Assembly (NCBI RefSeq): GCF_024158145.1
Contig: NZ_JAMYXM010000001.1
Location: 1,178,001 to 1,242,000, forward strand
Length of the DNA stretch: 64,000 nucleotides
Direction of reading: 5' to 3'
From: Notoacmeibacter sp. MSK16QG-6
Lineage (GTDB): Bacteria; Pseudomonadota; Alphaproteobacteria; Rhizobiales; Rhizobiaceae
The translations under genes and the position numbers were made by a program. The notes under the pieces are model-generated. The model had not been told where the DNA came from. It did no database searches and saw only the letters and a program-made list of their open reading frames with translations. Below are positions 17,571-28,914 of the stretch, piece after piece. The first letter of the stretch is position 1. The number at the start of each line of letters is the position of its first letter.

Positions 17571-19811
17571 ATGACGACCGAAACAGCCCTTGCCCTTCCG
17601 CCCGTCCAGGAAACGTCTGTCGCGACCCAGCGCGCAACGCTGACGCCACCGCCACTATCCGACGACAGTGTCAAACCGGATAATGAGATCGGGGCTGCAT
17701 CGCTGCCGGAGAGGATCAGGCAGGCAAGCTTCCTGGCGCTGTCGCTTGTCATGTTCGTTGCAGGCGCTCTGCTGACCTTCGGCGATGCGGGCCGGATAGC
17801 AACGGCGGTTCTAGGCTTCGCCGCCTGCCTGTTCTTCCTTGCCGGGATGACCGATACCGGTCTTGCCAAACGTCTCAAGCTGAACCGGGCGTTCCTCCTG
17901 GCCCGCGCACGAGACGCCGAAGCTCGTCAGCTTTCCTTTTTGCGGCTCTCTGAGGCCGCAGGCGACCTCTGCATCCAGCGGGACGAAGATGGCGCCATTG
18001 TCTGGGCCAACCGAAAATTCACCGAGCTGTTCGGCCTGTCGCATTGCGATGCCTTGAAAGGCTGTACGCTGCGTGAGCTCGGTTTCGGCGGTACGATCGA
18101 CACAAACGGGCAGACCGAACTGACGCTCGTGACCAATGGCGAATATCGCTGGTTCGCCTTCACCGATCAAAAAGATGAGAAAACCGGCGTCCATCAGTCG
18201 ATTGCCCGGGACATTACCGCTCACCGCAAGGCCGAGCAGGCGCTGATCGATGCGCGCGAAAAAGCCGATGCGGCGAACCGCGCCAAGGGCCGGTTTCTCG
18301 CGACCGTCAGCCATGAAATCCGTACGCCCATGAATGGCATTTCGGGCATGTCGAAACTTTTGGCGGATACGACGCTGACCGACGAACAGCGCACCTATGT
18401 CAATGCCATCGACGGCTCGGCGGACGCGCTTATGGTTCTGATCGAGGATCTGCTGGACTTCTCCAAGATCGAAGCCGGAAAGCTCACCATCGACAGAACG
18501 CCGACCGATCTTCGCGAATTGACCGAAAGCGTCGCCGAACTGCTCGCCAGCCGCCACGCCGACAAGGGCATTATCATCAATGCACGGACCGCGCGGAACG
18601 TGCCGAAAATCGTGCCCACCGATGCCGGCAAGCTGCGTCAGGTTCTGCTCAATCTGGTCGGCAATGCTGTCAAATTCACCGAGAAGGGCGGCGTGACGAT
18701 CGATGTCAGCATGGATCAAACCGAGAATGAAACCGGACGCCTGACAATCGCCGTGCAGGACACCGGTCCCGGTCTCAAGCCGGCGGATCAGGCCAAAATT
18801 TTTGGTGAGTTCGAGCAGGCGGACAATTCGGAGACCCGTCGTCATGGCGGGGCCGGGCTGGGACTTGCCATCTCCAAGCGCATCATTACCGCAATGGGCG
18901 GGTCCATCGCTCTAAAGAGCAAACTCGGCAAGGGATCGACTTTCATTATCGATATCCCGGTCGAAAGCGCGCCAGTGCAAACGGAACAGCAGAGGTTCGC
19001 CGGTGAGCGCATCGTCCTGCTCAGCGATGCCGTGGAAAGCGATATTCTGCGCCGAATGCTTGAAGACGAAGGCGCCGAGGTAATTTGCGCCCGCTCGCGC
19101 GAAGAGGCTGCGGAAAAGCTCGAGCCGGCCGGTGGCCTTCTCATTATGGCGGCTTCCCGACACAACGATAGCAGTGATGGCGACAGGCTTTCGGAATGGC
19201 TTGGGGCCAACCGTGCGGCGGCCGTCACGCTGATCGATGCGATAGACCGGGGGCGGCTGTCCGTTTTGCGCAACGCGGGCTTCGACCATTACCTCGCCCG
19301 CCCTGTCCGCGGCCGCACATTGCTGCGCATTGCACGGACAGCTCTCGATCGTCGCGCCGAAAGCGAGGCTTCGAGCCCGATCCCAGCAGCGCAACCGCTG
19401 AGCGAAGCGCCAAAATCGGCACGGACCGCACAAAACGGCCGCCGGGTTCTGGTGGCGGAAGACAACCCCGTCAACGCGCTTCTGGTCCGTTCTGCCCTTG
19501 CCAAGGGCGGACACACTGCCGAGGTCGTCGGGACCGGTCGCGGCGCGGTCGACGCGATACGCGATGGGGAGCGGTTCGATCTCGTGCTGCTCGACCTTCA
19601 CATGCCTGAAATGGGTGGGATGGAGGCGCTTGACCTCATTCGTCAGTCCGAAGAGGCCAATGGCCATCCCGCGACGCCGATCCACGTTCTGACGGCCGAC
19701 ACACAGGAAGAAACCGTCAATATCGCCATGCAGCGCGGCGCCAACGGCGTTCTTCACAAACCGATCAATCCGGTCGATCTCGTTGCCCTCGTGGAGCGCG
19801 CGACGGCATAG
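17571..19811 (+). CDS. Hybrid sensor histidine kinase with PAS and receiver domains
   Basis: Membrane-bound two-component kinase of 746 residues. Order: two membrane helices (about 53-70 and 76-93), a PAS domain (about 120-215), HisKA with phospho-accepting His248 in [15 protein letters not shown], HATPase with [11 protein letters not shown] and GGAGLGLAI, then a degenerate receiver-like domain that lacks the acidic phosphorylation motif, and a C-terminal receiver with Asp675 in [11 protein letters not shown]. Start 17571 is preferred over an ATG inside the terminator stem (17517). No cognate regulator is adjacent. Its stimulus is unknown; the olsB gene follows by about 100 bp. Confidence 0.9.
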   Translation: MTTETALALPPVQETSVATQRATLTPPPLSDDSVKPDNEIGAASLPERIRQASFLALSLVMFVAGALLTFGDAGRIATAVLGFAACLFFLAGMTDTGLAKRLKLNRAFLLARARDAEARQLSFLRLSEAAGDLCIQRDEDGAIVWANRKFTELFGLSHCDALKGCTLRELGFGGTIDTNGQTELTLVTNGEYRWFAFTDQKDEKTGVHQSIARDITAHRKAEQALIDAREKADAANRAKGRFLATVSHEIRTPMNGISGMSKLLADTTLTDEQRTYVNAIDGSADALMVLIEDLLDFSKIEAGKLTIDRTPTDLRELTESVAELLASRHADKGIIINARTARNVPKIVPTDAGKLRQVLLNLVGNAVKFTEKGGVTIDVSMDQTENETGRLTIAVQDTGPGLKPADQAKIFGEFEQADNSETRRHGGAGLGLAISKRIITAMGGSIALKSKLGKGSTFIIDIPVESAPVQTEQQRFAGERIVLLSDAVESDILRRMLEDEGAEVICARSREEAAEKLEPAGGLLIMAASRHNDSSDGDRLSEWLGANRAAAVTLIDAIDRGRLSVLRNAGFDHYLARPVRGRTLLRIARTALDRRAESEASSPIPAAQPLSEAPKSARTAQNGRRVLVAEDNPVNALLVRSALAKGGHTAEVVGTGRGAVDAIRDGERFDLVLLDLHMPEMGGMEALDLIRQSEEANGHPATPIHVLTADTQEETVNIAMQRGANGVLHKPINPVDLVALVERATA

Positions 19812-19909
19812 GCGCCCGGATATCCACCTCTTACCCTCACCTCTCCACTGTCATAGACTTGTCGCGTAGGCGTACTAGTCAGCGCAAAACGGAGCGGTGG
19901 AGGACGATC

Positions 19910-20863
19910 ATGGCTGTTGGCGTTTCGCGGATACGGAAGATCATCGATCCGCGCGCAATCGTTTCACTGCCGCTCAGAGGCCTGCCGCTTCGGCGACGGG
20001 GTATGCAGAGTGGGACTTCGCTCAGCGCGCCCGTCTTCGAAACGGAGAAAACAGCGCCTCGACCGATCCTCGGCCAGTCCGGCGCACTAGCCGTTCGGCT
20101 CGCGTCCAACTCGGCGGAGATCGAGGCAGCGCAGAGATTGCGATGCAAAGTTTTCGGCAGACAGCGTTTGTCAGTAAGCGGAAACGCGCCAGCAACCGAT
20201 CACGATATTTTCGATAGCTACTGCGATCACCTCATCGTGCTGGATGAATCTCTGACTGGCTCTCTCCATGACCGGATCGTCGGCACCTACCGCCTTCTAT
20301 CTCCCGAAGCGGCGAAGCGCGCCGGCCGCTTTTATTCGGATGCCGAATTCGATCTTCGAAGCCTGATGGCGCGCCATCCGAACCGCCGTTTTCTTGAACT
20401 TGGCCGTTCGTGTGTGTTGCCGGCCTATCGCGGCAAACGGATCATCGACCTGCTATGGCAAGGCATCTGGTCCTATTGCCTGACCCACCGGATCGACACG
20501 ATGGTCGGTTGCGCCTCCTTTGCCGGCACCGTCCCGGCAGCCCATGCCGAAGCGCTGTCCTTCCTCGCCCATCACGCGCCAACCGACCGCGCTTTCGCCT
20601 GTTCCGCCCAAGACGGACGAGGCGTTCCGACCGATATGATGCCGGTCGAAGCGATCCTGACCAAACGAGCGCTCGGGGCGCTGCCGCCGCTCATCAAAGG
20701 TTATCTTCGCATCGGCGCGACATTCAGCCATGAAGCGGTGATCGACGAAGATTTCGGCACGGTGGACGTTCTGACGATCTTACCGGTCGAGCGCATCGCC
20801 GGGCGCTATCTCAACCATTTCACGCCCAGAGCGATGGGAACGGCGAAGGCGCTGGCGGCCTAA
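19910..20863 (+). CDS. olsB: L-ornithine N(alpha)-acyltransferase OlsB (GNAT family)
   Basis: First enzyme of ornithine-lipid synthesis, moving a 3-hydroxyacyl chain from acyl-carrier protein to ornithine. The 317-residue product has the OlsB/PlsC-associated GNAT domain: [14 protein letters not shown], then [25 protein letters not shown] and a C-terminal [14 protein letters not shown] block. Ribosome site GGAGG lies 6 bases before the ATG. Its stop overlaps the convergent mutS stop by three bases. No olsA-type acyltransferase is adjacent, so the second step must be encoded elsewhere. Confidence 0.88.
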   Translation: MAVGVSRIRKIIDPRAIVSLPLRGLPLRRRGMQSGTSLSAPVFETEKTAPRPILGQSGALAVRLASNSAEIEAAQRLRCKVFGRQRLSVSGNAPATDHDIFDSYCDHLIVLDESLTGSLHDRIVGTYRLLSPEAAKRAGRFYSDAEFDLRSLMARHPNRRFLELGRSCVLPAYRGKRIIDLLWQGIWSYCLTHRIDTMVGCASFAGTVPAAHAEALSFLAHHAPTDRAFACSAQDGRGVPTDMMPVEAILTKRALGALPPLIKGYLRIGATFSHEAVIDEDFGTVDVLTILPVERIAGRYLNHFTPRAMGTAKALAA

Positions 20864-23595
20864 CCGCCGCGACTGCTTTTCAGCCTGTAAAGCGTTTCGA
20901 GCGCTTCGCGTGGCGTCAGATCGTCCGGCTCGATGTCGTCCAGCATTTCCGCCAGCGCATTCAGGTGAGGATCTGTTCCGGGGGTTGTCAGGCCATCGCT
21001 TTCGGTATGGCGGGCCGCGGCGGAAAAGAGCGGCAGATCGTCGACCAGCTTCGCCGCGCCCGATCCTGAGGTTCCTTCCGCTTCGAGCCTGTCGAGCACC
21101 GTCTTGGCCCGCGCCAGAACACTTTTGGGCAGGCCTGCGAGCCGCGCAACCTGTACGCCATAGGAGCGGTCCGCCGCTCCCTTGCCAACTTGATGGAGGA
21201 AGATCACCTCTCCCTCCATTTCCTTGACCCGCATCGTCACATTTGCCAGCCGAGGCAGCGTTTCGGCCAGCGCCGTCATCTCGTGGAAATGGGTCGCGAA
21301 GATCGCACGGCAGCGATTGGTCTCGTGCAGATGTTCCGCCGTCGCCCAGGCGATGGAAAGCCCATCGAATGTCGAAGTGCCACGACCGATCTCGTCGAGA
21401 ATGACCAAAGAGCGCTCGCCTGCCTGATTGAGGATGGCGGCCGTCTCGACCATTTCGACCATGAAGGTCGACCGGCCACGCGCCAGATCGTCCGACGCAC
21501 CCACACGCGAAAACAGGCGATCGACGATTCCGATATGCGCTTGCGAGGCCGGAACGTGGCTGCCCATTTGCGCCAGAATGGCGATCAGCGCGTTCTGACG
21601 CAGGAACGTGCTCTTGCCGCCCATGTTCGGACCGGTCAACAGCCAAAGCGCGCCGGCATTCGCGCCACCTGGCGGCGACAGGCAACAATCATTGGCGATG
21701 AAGGCATCGCCCTGCTGCGCGCTAAGCGCAGCCTCCACCACGGGATGCCGTCCGCACTCCACATCGAAGGTCAGGCTTCCATCGACTTTAGGCGCGCACC
21801 AGTTTTCGGATTCGGCCAATTGCGCCAGCCCGGCGGAGACGTCGAGAACCGCAAGAGCGTCCGCCCCGGCCCGCAGAGCATCGGTCCTGTCGAGCGCGGC
21901 AGCCGTCAGCCGTTCGAAAACGGTCGTCTCTATCGCCAGTGCCTTGCCGCCGGCGTCGGCGATACGGCTTTCCAGATCGGCCAGTTCGGTCGTCGTGAAC
22001 CGCATCGCGTTCGCCATGGTCTGGCGATGGATAAAGCGCGCCTTCGCTTCGCCCTCCGTCAACCTGACGCCATGGCTCGACGGCACCTCGATGTAGTAGC
22101 CGAGCATATTGTTGTGCCGGATCTTCAGCGTCTTGATCGCTGTTTCTTTGGCCAGCTCGGCTTGCATGGCCGCGATGACCCTGCGGCTATCGGAGGCAAG
22201 AGCGCGCTGCGCGTCCAGTTCCTCATCGAACCCTTCAGCCACGAAGCCGCCATCACGCGCCAGAAGCGGCAAATCCTCGGCCAAGGCATCACCCAAGAGA
22301 GTTGCGAGATCCTGCGGCAGAGCGCTGAGGGCCTTTTCCGCCGCCTCCAGTTCTTCTGGCAAAGCAGCCTCGCCAAGGCGCTCGATCAGGGCTACGACCG
22401 CCTCCAGCACCGCGCGGATAGCGCCCAGATCGCGCGGTCCGCCCCGTCCGAGCGAAAGGCGCGACAAGGCGCGCATCATGTCCGGCAGGCCACGCAGAAT
22501 GGTGCGGAGCCCATCGCGCAAAGCGCTTTCCTGCCTGAGAAACGTCACAGAACGCTGGCGGCGAACGATCCAGCCCGGGTCTGTCAGAGGTGCAGAAAGG
22601 CGTTCGGCCAGAAGGCGTGCGCCCGGACCCGTCACGGTGCGGTCGATCACCTTCAGAAGGCTGCCGTCACGATGGCCGGCCGTGGTGCGCGTCAGTTCGA
22701 GGCTGGCACGTGTGGCTGCATCGATGAAGAGCGTGGATGCGCCCTCCTCCCGCTGCGGCGGCGACAAGGGCACCCTTGCGCCGAGCTGCGTTTTTTCAAC
22801 CCAAGCAACCACGCCGCCCATGGCGCTGTATTCGGCGCGAGAGAATTGTCCGAACCCGTCCAATGTCGAAACCGACAAAGCCCGGCAGATCCGATCCACC
22901 GCCGAGCTGCTGTCAAAAAGAGCGATGGGCTGTGGATTGACGAGCCGGCCAAGCGCGTCCCAAACGGGCCGGAAGGTCTGATCCTCGAACAGGCTTTGCG
23001 GCACCAGAACTTCGCGCGGATCGATCCGCAAAATGTCGGAAAGCAGCCGCGACTCTCCGCTGGTTGCGGCGCGAAATGCCCCCGTGGAAATGTCGATCCA
23101 CGCAAGGCCCGGTTTGGCTTCGCCCTTCACCCGACCGACCGCCAGAAGCCAGTTCGGCTCTCCCGGCTCAAGGATATTCTCCTCGGTGATCGTGCCAGGC
23201 GTGACAAGCCGTGTTACATCGCGCCGCACCAGCGCCTTGCCGCCACGCTTTTTCGCCTCGGCAGGATCTTCCACCTGCTCGCAGACCGCGACGCGGTGGC
23301 CGGCAGCGATCAGCTTCTGGAGATAATCATTGGCGGCATGAACAGGCACGCCCGCCATCGGAATATCGCGGCCGAGATGCTGCCCTCGTTTGGTGAGCGT
23401 GATGCCAAGCGTTCTGGCCGCCACTTCGGCATCGCCGAAAAACAGCTCGTAGAAGTCGCCCATTCGATAGAATAGCAGGCTATCTGAATTGGCCGCCTTG
23501 ATCTCTATGAACTGCTCGATCATCGGCGTTGCTTGAGCCCGGCTGCCAGCCGAGACAAGCTCATTGAACGGTATGCTCGCTTGCGGTTCTGCCAT
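20860..23595 (-). CDS. mutS: DNA mismatch repair protein MutS
   Basis: Recognises mismatches and small loops and starts excision with MutL. The 911-residue product has the mismatch-reading Phe-Tyr-Glu (MGDFYELFF), the ATPase Walker [10 protein letters not shown], Walker [17 protein letters not shown] and the helix-turn-helix C-terminus. It is convergent with olsB (4-bp overlap) and divergent from maeB, as is usual in Rhizobiales. Length is normal for alphaproteobacterial MutS1. Confidence 0.97.
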   Translation of the reverse strand: MAEPQASIPFNELVSAGSRAQATPMIEQFIEIKAANSDSLLFYRMGDFYELFFGDAEVAARTLGITLTKRGQHLGRDIPMAGVPVHAANDYLQKLIAAGHRVAVCEQVEDPAEAKKRGGKALVRRDVTRLVTPGTITEENILEPGEPNWLLAVGRVKGEAKPGLAWIDISTGAFRAATSGESRLLSDILRIDPREVLVPQSLFEDQTFRPVWDALGRLVNPQPIALFDSSSAVDRICRALSVSTLDGFGQFSRAEYSAMGGVVAWVEKTQLGARVPLSPPQREEGASTLFIDAATRASLELTRTTAGHRDGSLLKVIDRTVTGPGARLLAERLSAPLTDPGWIVRRQRSVTFLRQESALRDGLRTILRGLPDMMRALSRLSLGRGGPRDLGAIRAVLEAVVALIERLGEAALPEELEAAEKALSALPQDLATLLGDALAEDLPLLARDGGFVAEGFDEELDAQRALASDSRRVIAAMQAELAKETAIKTLKIRHNNMLGYYIEVPSSHGVRLTEGEAKARFIHRQTMANAMRFTTTELADLESRIADAGGKALAIETTVFERLTAAALDRTDALRAGADALAVLDVSAGLAQLAESENWCAPKVDGSLTFDVECGRHPVVEAALSAQQGDAFIANDCCLSPPGGANAGALWLLTGPNMGGKSTFLRQNALIAILAQMGSHVPASQAHIGIVDRLFSRVGASDDLARGRSTFMVEMVETAAILNQAGERSLVILDEIGRGTSTFDGLSIAWATAEHLHETNRCRAIFATHFHEMTALAETLPRLANVTMRVKEMEGEVIFLHQVGKGAADRSYGVQVARLAGLPKSVLARAKTVLDRLEAEGTSGSGAAKLVDDLPLFSAAARHTESDGLTTPGTDPHLNALAEMLDDIEPDDLTPREALETLYRLKSSRGG

Positions 23596-23730
23596 AAGGG
23601 GTTAAACACTCTTCTGTGTCCGGCCGTCGATGAAGGGGGAGACGCCCCGGCGCACAACACCTATGCCGATCATGGATTTGCATGTCCAGAGATCGGCCAA
23701 GCCAAACGATAACAATGATAGGGAGGACAC

Positions 23731-26010
23731 ATGGCGATCCAAAATCAACAAGACGGGCCCTCGATTACCGAACAGGAAGCTCTGGACTTTCACGCCCTGC
23801 CACGACCGGGCAAGCTGGAAATCTCGCCGATCAAGGCGATGGCGACCCAACGCGATCTATCGCTGGCTTATTCGCCAGGCGTGGCCGTTCCGGTCACGGC
23901 GATTGCCGAGACGCCGGGCCGCGCATTCGATTACACATCGCGGGGAAATATGGTGGCCGTCATTTCAAACGGCACGGCCATTCTCGGACTTGGCAATCTC
24001 GGTGCGCTGGCCTCCAAACCGGTGATGGAAGGCAAGGCAGTCCTGTTCAAACGCTTCGCCGATGTCGATTCCATCGATCTGGAAGTCGATACCGAAGACG
24101 TCGATGAATTCATCAATTGCGTACGCCATCTCGGCCCCTCCTTCGGCGGCATCAATCTGGAAGACATCAAGGCCCCGGACTGCTTCATCATCGAGCAGCG
24201 GCTGCGTGAATTGATGGACATTCCGGTTTTTCACGACGATCAGCACGGCACCGCCATCATCGCAGCCGCCGGCCTTATCAACGCGCTTCATCTGACAGGC
24301 CGCAAAATGGAAGATGCCCGCCTTGTCGTGAACGGCGCGGGCGCGGCCGCCATCGCGTGCGTGGAATTGGTGAAGGCCATGGGTTTCACGCCTGACAATG
24401 TGATTATGTGCGACACGAAAGGCGTGATCTACAAGGGCCGCGATCACGGCATGAACCAGTGGAAGAGCGCCCATGCCGCCGAGACGGATTTGCGGACGCT
24501 CGAAGAAGCGATGGATGGCGCAGACGCGGTCTTCGGCCTCTCTGTCAAAGGCGCGTTCAGCGACAAGATGATCGCTTCCATGGCCGAACAGCCGATCATC
24601 TTCGCCATGGCCAATCCCGACCCGGAAATCACACCGGAAGAGGTCAAACGCATCCGAGACGATGCGGTGATGGCGACCGGTCGTTCGGACTATCCCAACC
24701 AGGTGAACAATGTCCTCGGCTTTCCCTACATCTTCCGTGGAGCGCTCGATGTGCGGGCAAGCACCATCAATGAGGATATGAAGGTCGCGGCGGCTCATGC
24801 GCTTGCGGAACTCGCCCGCGAAGACGTGCCGGACGATGTTGCCGCCGCTTATCGCGGCGCGCGCCCACGCTTCGGGCGGAACTACATCATCCCGGTGCCA
24901 TTCGATCCGAGGCTCATCTCGTCCATTCCGCTCGCTGTCGCCAAGGCGGCGATGGATAGCGGGGTGGCGCAGCAGCCGATCGTCGATCTTGAGAAATACG
25001 CACAGAACCTTGCCGGACGGCGCGATCCGATCGCCTCGACCCTGCAGCGCATCTATGAACGGGTGAGGCGTCAGCCGAAGCGGATCGTCTTTGCCGAGGG
25101 CGAAGAAGAACAGGTGATGCGCGCCGCCATTTCCTATGTGAACCAGAAGCTCGGCACCGCCATTCTTCTGGGCCGCGAAGACCGTATCGACGAGATGGCC
25201 AAGCAGAACGGCATCGATCTGAACCGGCCGGGGATCGAGATCGTCAATGCCCGCAAGTCCGAGCGGGTGGACGCTTATGTCGAGCACCTCTATTCGCGTC
25301 TTCAACGGAATGGCTATCTGCAGCGCGACGTGCTGCGGATGATCAATAATGACCGCAACCATTTCGCCGCTTCCATGGTGGCGCTTGGCGATGCGGACGG
25401 CATGGTCTCCGGCGTGACGCGCAACTACTCGACCGTCCTGGAGGATGTGCGGCGGGTCATCGACATCATGCCGGGTCACCGCATGATCGGCGTTTCCATC
25501 GCACTCTGCCGAGGCCGGACTGTCGTGATCGCAGACACTGCAGTTCATGAGATGCCCAATGCCGAAGCGCTGGCGGATATTGCCGAGGAAGCGGCTGGGG
25601 TCGCCCGCCGCCTCGGCTATGAGCCGCATGTGGCCATGCTGGCCTATTCGACCTTCGGCCAGCCGCCGGGAGAACGCAGCGACAAGGTGCAGGAAGCCGT
25701 GAGAATTCTGGAACGACGTGGCGTCGATTTCGAGTTTGATGGCGAGATGGCCGCGGACGTCGCGCTGAATGCCGATCTGATGGCGCAATATCCCTTCGTG
25801 CGGCTTTCACGGCCGGCCAATGTGCTTGTCATGCCGGCCTTCCACTCCGCTTCGATAGCCAGCAAGATGCTCCAGGAGCTTGGCGGATGCACGCTGATCG
25901 GCCCGCTGCTGGTCGGGCTGGAAAAGAGCGTGCAGGTCGTCTCGCTCGGCGCCAAGGATTCCGACATCGTCAATATGGCGGCCATCGCGGCCTATAACGC
26001 GACGGACTGA
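23731..26010 (+). CDS. maeB: NADP-dependent malic enzyme with phosphotransacetylase-like domain
   Basis: Oxidative decarboxylation of malate to pyruvate, supplying NADPH and pyruvate. The 759-residue product has the malic N-domain (about 20-160), the NAD(P)-binding domain (about 165-400; GAGAAAIACVELVKAMG) and a C-terminal phosphotransacetylase-like domain (about 425-755) that is regulatory rather than catalytic in characterised rhizobial MaeB proteins. Ribosome site AGGGAGGA lies just before the ATG. The spacer to mutS is 135 bp. An NAD-dependent DME-type paralog cannot be excluded from sequence alone. Confidence 0.93.
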   Translation: MAIQNQQDGPSITEQEALDFHALPRPGKLEISPIKAMATQRDLSLAYSPGVAVPVTAIAETPGRAFDYTSRGNMVAVISNGTAILGLGNLGALASKPVMEGKAVLFKRFADVDSIDLEVDTEDVDEFINCVRHLGPSFGGINLEDIKAPDCFIIEQRLRELMDIPVFHDDQHGTAIIAAAGLINALHLTGRKMEDARLVVNGAGAAAIACVELVKAMGFTPDNVIMCDTKGVIYKGRDHGMNQWKSAHAAETDLRTLEEAMDGADAVFGLSVKGAFSDKMIASMAEQPIIFAMANPDPEITPEEVKRIRDDAVMATGRSDYPNQVNNVLGFPYIFRGALDVRASTINEDMKVAAAHALAELAREDVPDDVAAAYRGARPRFGRNYIIPVPFDPRLISSIPLAVAKAAMDSGVAQQPIVDLEKYAQNLAGRRDPIASTLQRIYERVRRQPKRIVFAEGEEEQVMRAAISYVNQKLGTAILLGREDRIDEMAKQNGIDLNRPGIEIVNARKSERVDAYVEHLYSRLQRNGYLQRDVLRMINNDRNHFAASMVALGDADGMVSGVTRNYSTVLEDVRRVIDIMPGHRMIGVSIALCRGRTVVIADTAVHEMPNAEALADIAEEAAGVARRLGYEPHVAMLAYSTFGQPPGERSDKVQEAVRILERRGVDFEFDGEMAADVALNADLMAQYPFVRLSRPANVLVMPAFHSASIASKMLQELGGCTLIGPLLVGLEKSVQVVSLGAKDSDIVNMAAIAAYNATD

Positions 26011-26021
26011 GAATGTTGGAA

Positions 26022-26071
26022 GTGGAGGGCGAAACCGGTTAGGAGATATTTCTGAGCCAGACGCCCTCCAC
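26022..26071. repeat. 10-bp inverted repeat with 30-base loop before glnD
   Basis: Perfect arms GTGGAGGGCG (26022-26031) and CGCCCTCCAC (26062-26071) flank a 30-base loop that contains the palindrome ACCGGT. There is no U-tract. The hairpin fills the maeB-glnD spacer and its right arm ends 29 bp before the glnD ATG, so it could be a terminator remnant, an RNA structure controlling glnD, or a protein site. Confidence 0.55.
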
Positions 26072-26100
26072 CGCCAGCCCACTCTTTGACCGGAACATCC

Positions 26101-28887
26101 ATGCGCCATCCTGCTCTGAAGCTTGCCGAAGTGATCGATGCAGATGCATTGCGCGACAAGCTGACGACGCTCACTCAGGAACGCGACGGTGACGGCTCCG
26201 ATCCATCGATCAGGACGCAGGTTCTGGCAATTCTGAAGGCCGAGCTTGCCGCAGGGCGAAAACGAATCGAGACGATGCTGCTGGAAGACGGTAGCGGGTT
26301 CTGCTGCACCCGCCGCCTGTCGCATCAGATGGATGAAATCATCCGTCTCATTCACGATTTCGCGATTACCCATGTCTATCGCGGCGCCAATCTCAGCGCC
26401 GGCGAAAAGATGGCCATCGTGGCGACAGGCGGCTATGGCCGCGACGCGCTGGCGCCCGGCTCCGACATCGATCTGCTGTTTCTGCTGCCCCACAAACAGA
26501 CAGCGCGGATTGAGCAGATCGTCGAATACATGCTGTATATTCTGTGGGATCTCGGCCTCAAGGTCGGCCACGCCACCCGCAATATCAATGAATGTATCCG
26601 CCTGGCCAAAAGCGATGTGACCATCTCCACCGCCATGCTGGAAGCGCGCTACATCTGGGGCGAGCGACCGCTTTTCGAGACGCTGGAAGAGCGGTTCGTC
26701 GAGGATGTCGAGAAGGCCGGCGGGCGCGATTTCACGACAGCCAAGATGGCCGAGCGCGACAGCCGCCATGAGCGGCACGACAATTCGCGCTATAAAGTCG
26801 AGCCGAATATCAAAGACGGCAAAGGCGGTCTACGCGATCTGCAGACGCTCTATTGGATCGGCAAATTCGTTTATCGGGTGGACCATTCGCGCGATTTGGT
26901 CGGCAAAGGCGTTTTCACCCAGCGCGAATACAACCAGTTCCAGCGCTGCGACGATTTCCTCTGGGCCGTCCGCTGCCATCTGCACTTCGTGTCCGGAAAG
27001 GCGGAAGACCGTCTCGGCTTCGACTTCCAGCCGGAGATCGCCGCGCGGCTGGACTATCAGAGCAAACCCGGTCTGTCGGGCGTCGAACGCTTCATGAAGC
27101 ACTATTTCATCGTCGCCAAGCAGGTCGGCGATCTGACGCGCATCTTCTGCGCCGCACTCGAACTTGAGCAGGCCAAAACCGCGCCCGGTATTGCTGCCGG
27201 GCTGGTGCGTCCGTTCACGCGCCGCAAGAAAAACGTGAAGGGGTTTTCGGATTTCGTGATCGAGAACGGTCGGCTGAATGTCGCCGCGGCTGATGTTTTC
27301 GAACGCGACAATCTGAACCTTATCCGTCTGTTCTGGCTCGGCGATCGCGAAGGGCTGGAGTATCATCCCGATGCGTTGAGCCTGGTGGCCCGGTCGCTGA
27401 AGCTGGTCGACCGCGACCTGCGCCGCAATTCCGAAGGCAACGAGATGTTCATGGACATTCTCACCAGCAGACGCGACCCGGAAATACAGCTACGGCGCAT
27501 GAACGAGACGGGTTTGCTCGGCCGCCTCATTCAGGACTTCCGCAAGGTCGTCGCAATGATGCAGTTCAACATGTATCACCATTTCACAGTCGACGAGCAC
27601 CTGCTGCGCTGCATCTCCAATCTCTTCGAGATCGAAAAAGGCAATCTTGCCGACGAGCACCCTTACGCCACCCAGTTCTGCAAGGACCTTTCCGAGACGC
27701 AGCGGCGAATTCTCTACGTCGCCCTGCTACTGCACGATATTGCCAAGGGCCGGCCTGAAGACCATTCGATCGCGGGCGCGAAAATCGCCAAGCGGCTTTG
27801 TCCCCATATGGGCATGACCAAGTCTGAAACGGCCACCGTCGAATGGCTGGTGCGCGAACATCTGACGATGAGCATGGTGGCGCAAAGTCGCGATCTGAAC
27901 GACCGCAAGACCATTGCGGACTTCGCCGAAACCGTCCAGTCGGTCGACAGGCTGAAATTGCTCGTGATCCTCACGGTCTGCGATATTCGCGGAGTCGGGC
28001 CGGGTGTCTGGAATGCCTGGAAAGGGCAATTGATCCGCCAGCTCTATACCGAGACCGAGTTGCTTCTGACGGGCGGTTTCTCCGGCGCAAGCCGTGCGGC
28101 CCGAATCCAGGCGGCGCGTGAAAGCCTGAAGGAAAGTCTTTCCGAATGGCCGAAGAAGGATCGGCAGGCCTATGCGGAACTGCACTATCCCGCTTATCTC
28201 CTTGCGGTGGATCACAAGGCGCAACTGCGCCACGCCGAGTTCATTCGCAAGGCGACCAAGGCGGGCGAACAATTGGCGCTCGACTATCGCACACTCGCAT
28301 TCGAAGGGATGACCGAAATCACGGTGCTGGCCTTCGACCATCCGCGCCTGTTATCCGTGATAGCAGCAGCCTGCGCGGCATCGGGCGCCAATATTGTCGA
28401 CGCCCAGATCTTCACCACAACCGACGGTCGAGCGCTCGATACGATCCGCATTGCGCGGGAATTCGAAGCGGATGAAGACGAGTTGCGCCGCGCCCGATCG
28501 ATCGGCCGCACCATCGCTGAAGTGCTCAAGGGAGACGCCCATATTCCGCAGTTGAAGAAGCGCAGCAAAAGCCGGCGCAAGGTTCGCGCTTTCTCCATCC
28601 AGCCAGAGGTCTCGGTCGACAATTCGCTGTCCAACGAATTTTCTGTCATTGCGGTTGAGGGTCTGGACAGAACCGGTCTTCTTTCAGACCTCACCCATGC
28701 GCTATCTGATCTCAGTCTCGACATCGCCTCGGCGCATATCACGACCTTCGGCGAGCGGGTGGTCGATACATTTTATGTCACCGATCTGACCGGCGCACAG
28801 ATCGAGTCCCCGGCCCGGCAGAAGCGCATCACCGACCGGCTCTGCGGCATTCTGGCTCCTGAACAAACGGAACAGGCCGCAGCTTAA
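26101..28887 (+). CDS. glnD: [Protein-PII] uridylyltransferase / uridylyl-removing enzyme
   Basis: Central nitrogen sensor: uridylylates PII proteins when glutamine is low and de-uridylylates them when it is high. The 928-residue product has the nucleotidyltransferase core (GGYGRDALAPGSDIDLL from about residue 110), an HD domain (His545-Asp546 in LLHDIAKGRPEDH) and two C-terminal ACT domains (about 737-805 and 844-915). The ATG at 26101 is preferred over a TTG five codons upstream because GGAA lies 5 bases before it. It is followed by murJ after 27 bp. Confidence 0.96.
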   Translation: MRHPALKLAEVIDADALRDKLTTLTQERDGDGSDPSIRTQVLAILKAELAAGRKRIETMLLEDGSGFCCTRRLSHQMDEIIRLIHDFAITHVYRGANLSAGEKMAIVATGGYGRDALAPGSDIDLLFLLPHKQTARIEQIVEYMLYILWDLGLKVGHATRNINECIRLAKSDVTISTAMLEARYIWGERPLFETLEERFVEDVEKAGGRDFTTAKMAERDSRHERHDNSRYKVEPNIKDGKGGLRDLQTLYWIGKFVYRVDHSRDLVGKGVFTQREYNQFQRCDDFLWAVRCHLHFVSGKAEDRLGFDFQPEIAARLDYQSKPGLSGVERFMKHYFIVAKQVGDLTRIFCAALELEQAKTAPGIAAGLVRPFTRRKKNVKGFSDFVIENGRLNVAAADVFERDNLNLIRLFWLGDREGLEYHPDALSLVARSLKLVDRDLRRNSEGNEMFMDILTSRRDPEIQLRRMNETGLLGRLIQDFRKVVAMMQFNMYHHFTVDEHLLRCISNLFEIEKGNLADEHPYATQFCKDLSETQRRILYVALLLHDIAKGRPEDHSIAGAKIAKRLCPHMGMTKSETATVEWLVREHLTMSMVAQSRDLNDRKTIADFAETVQSVDRLKLLVILTVCDIRGVGPGVWNAWKGQLIRQLYTETELLLTGGFSGASRAARIQAARESLKESLSEWPKKDRQAYAELHYPAYLLAVDHKAQLRHAEFIRKATKAGEQLALDYRTLAFEGMTEITVLAFDHPRLLSVIAAACAASGANIVDAQIFTTTDGRALDTIRIAREFEADEDELRRARSIGRTIAEVLKGDAHIPQLKKRSKSRRKVRAFSIQPEVSVDNSLSNEFSVIAVEGLDRTGLLSDLTHALSDLSLDIASAHITTFGERVVDTFYVTDLTGAQIESPARQKRITDRLCGILAPEQTEQAAA

Positions 28888-28914
28888 TAACATGGCGGTG
28901 AAAGGCAGCGGCAC

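Noticed and set aside
21190-23475. 761-codon plus-strand open frame antisense to mutS
   Set aside because: It lies wholly within mutS, whose motifs are intact, and its predicted protein is Arg/Gly/His-rich without domains. It is a GC-rich shadow frame.
23965-25788. 607-codon minus-strand open frame antisense to maeB
   Set aside because: It overlaps maeB throughout and has no ribosome site or recognisable domain; it is a shadow of the GC-rich codons.
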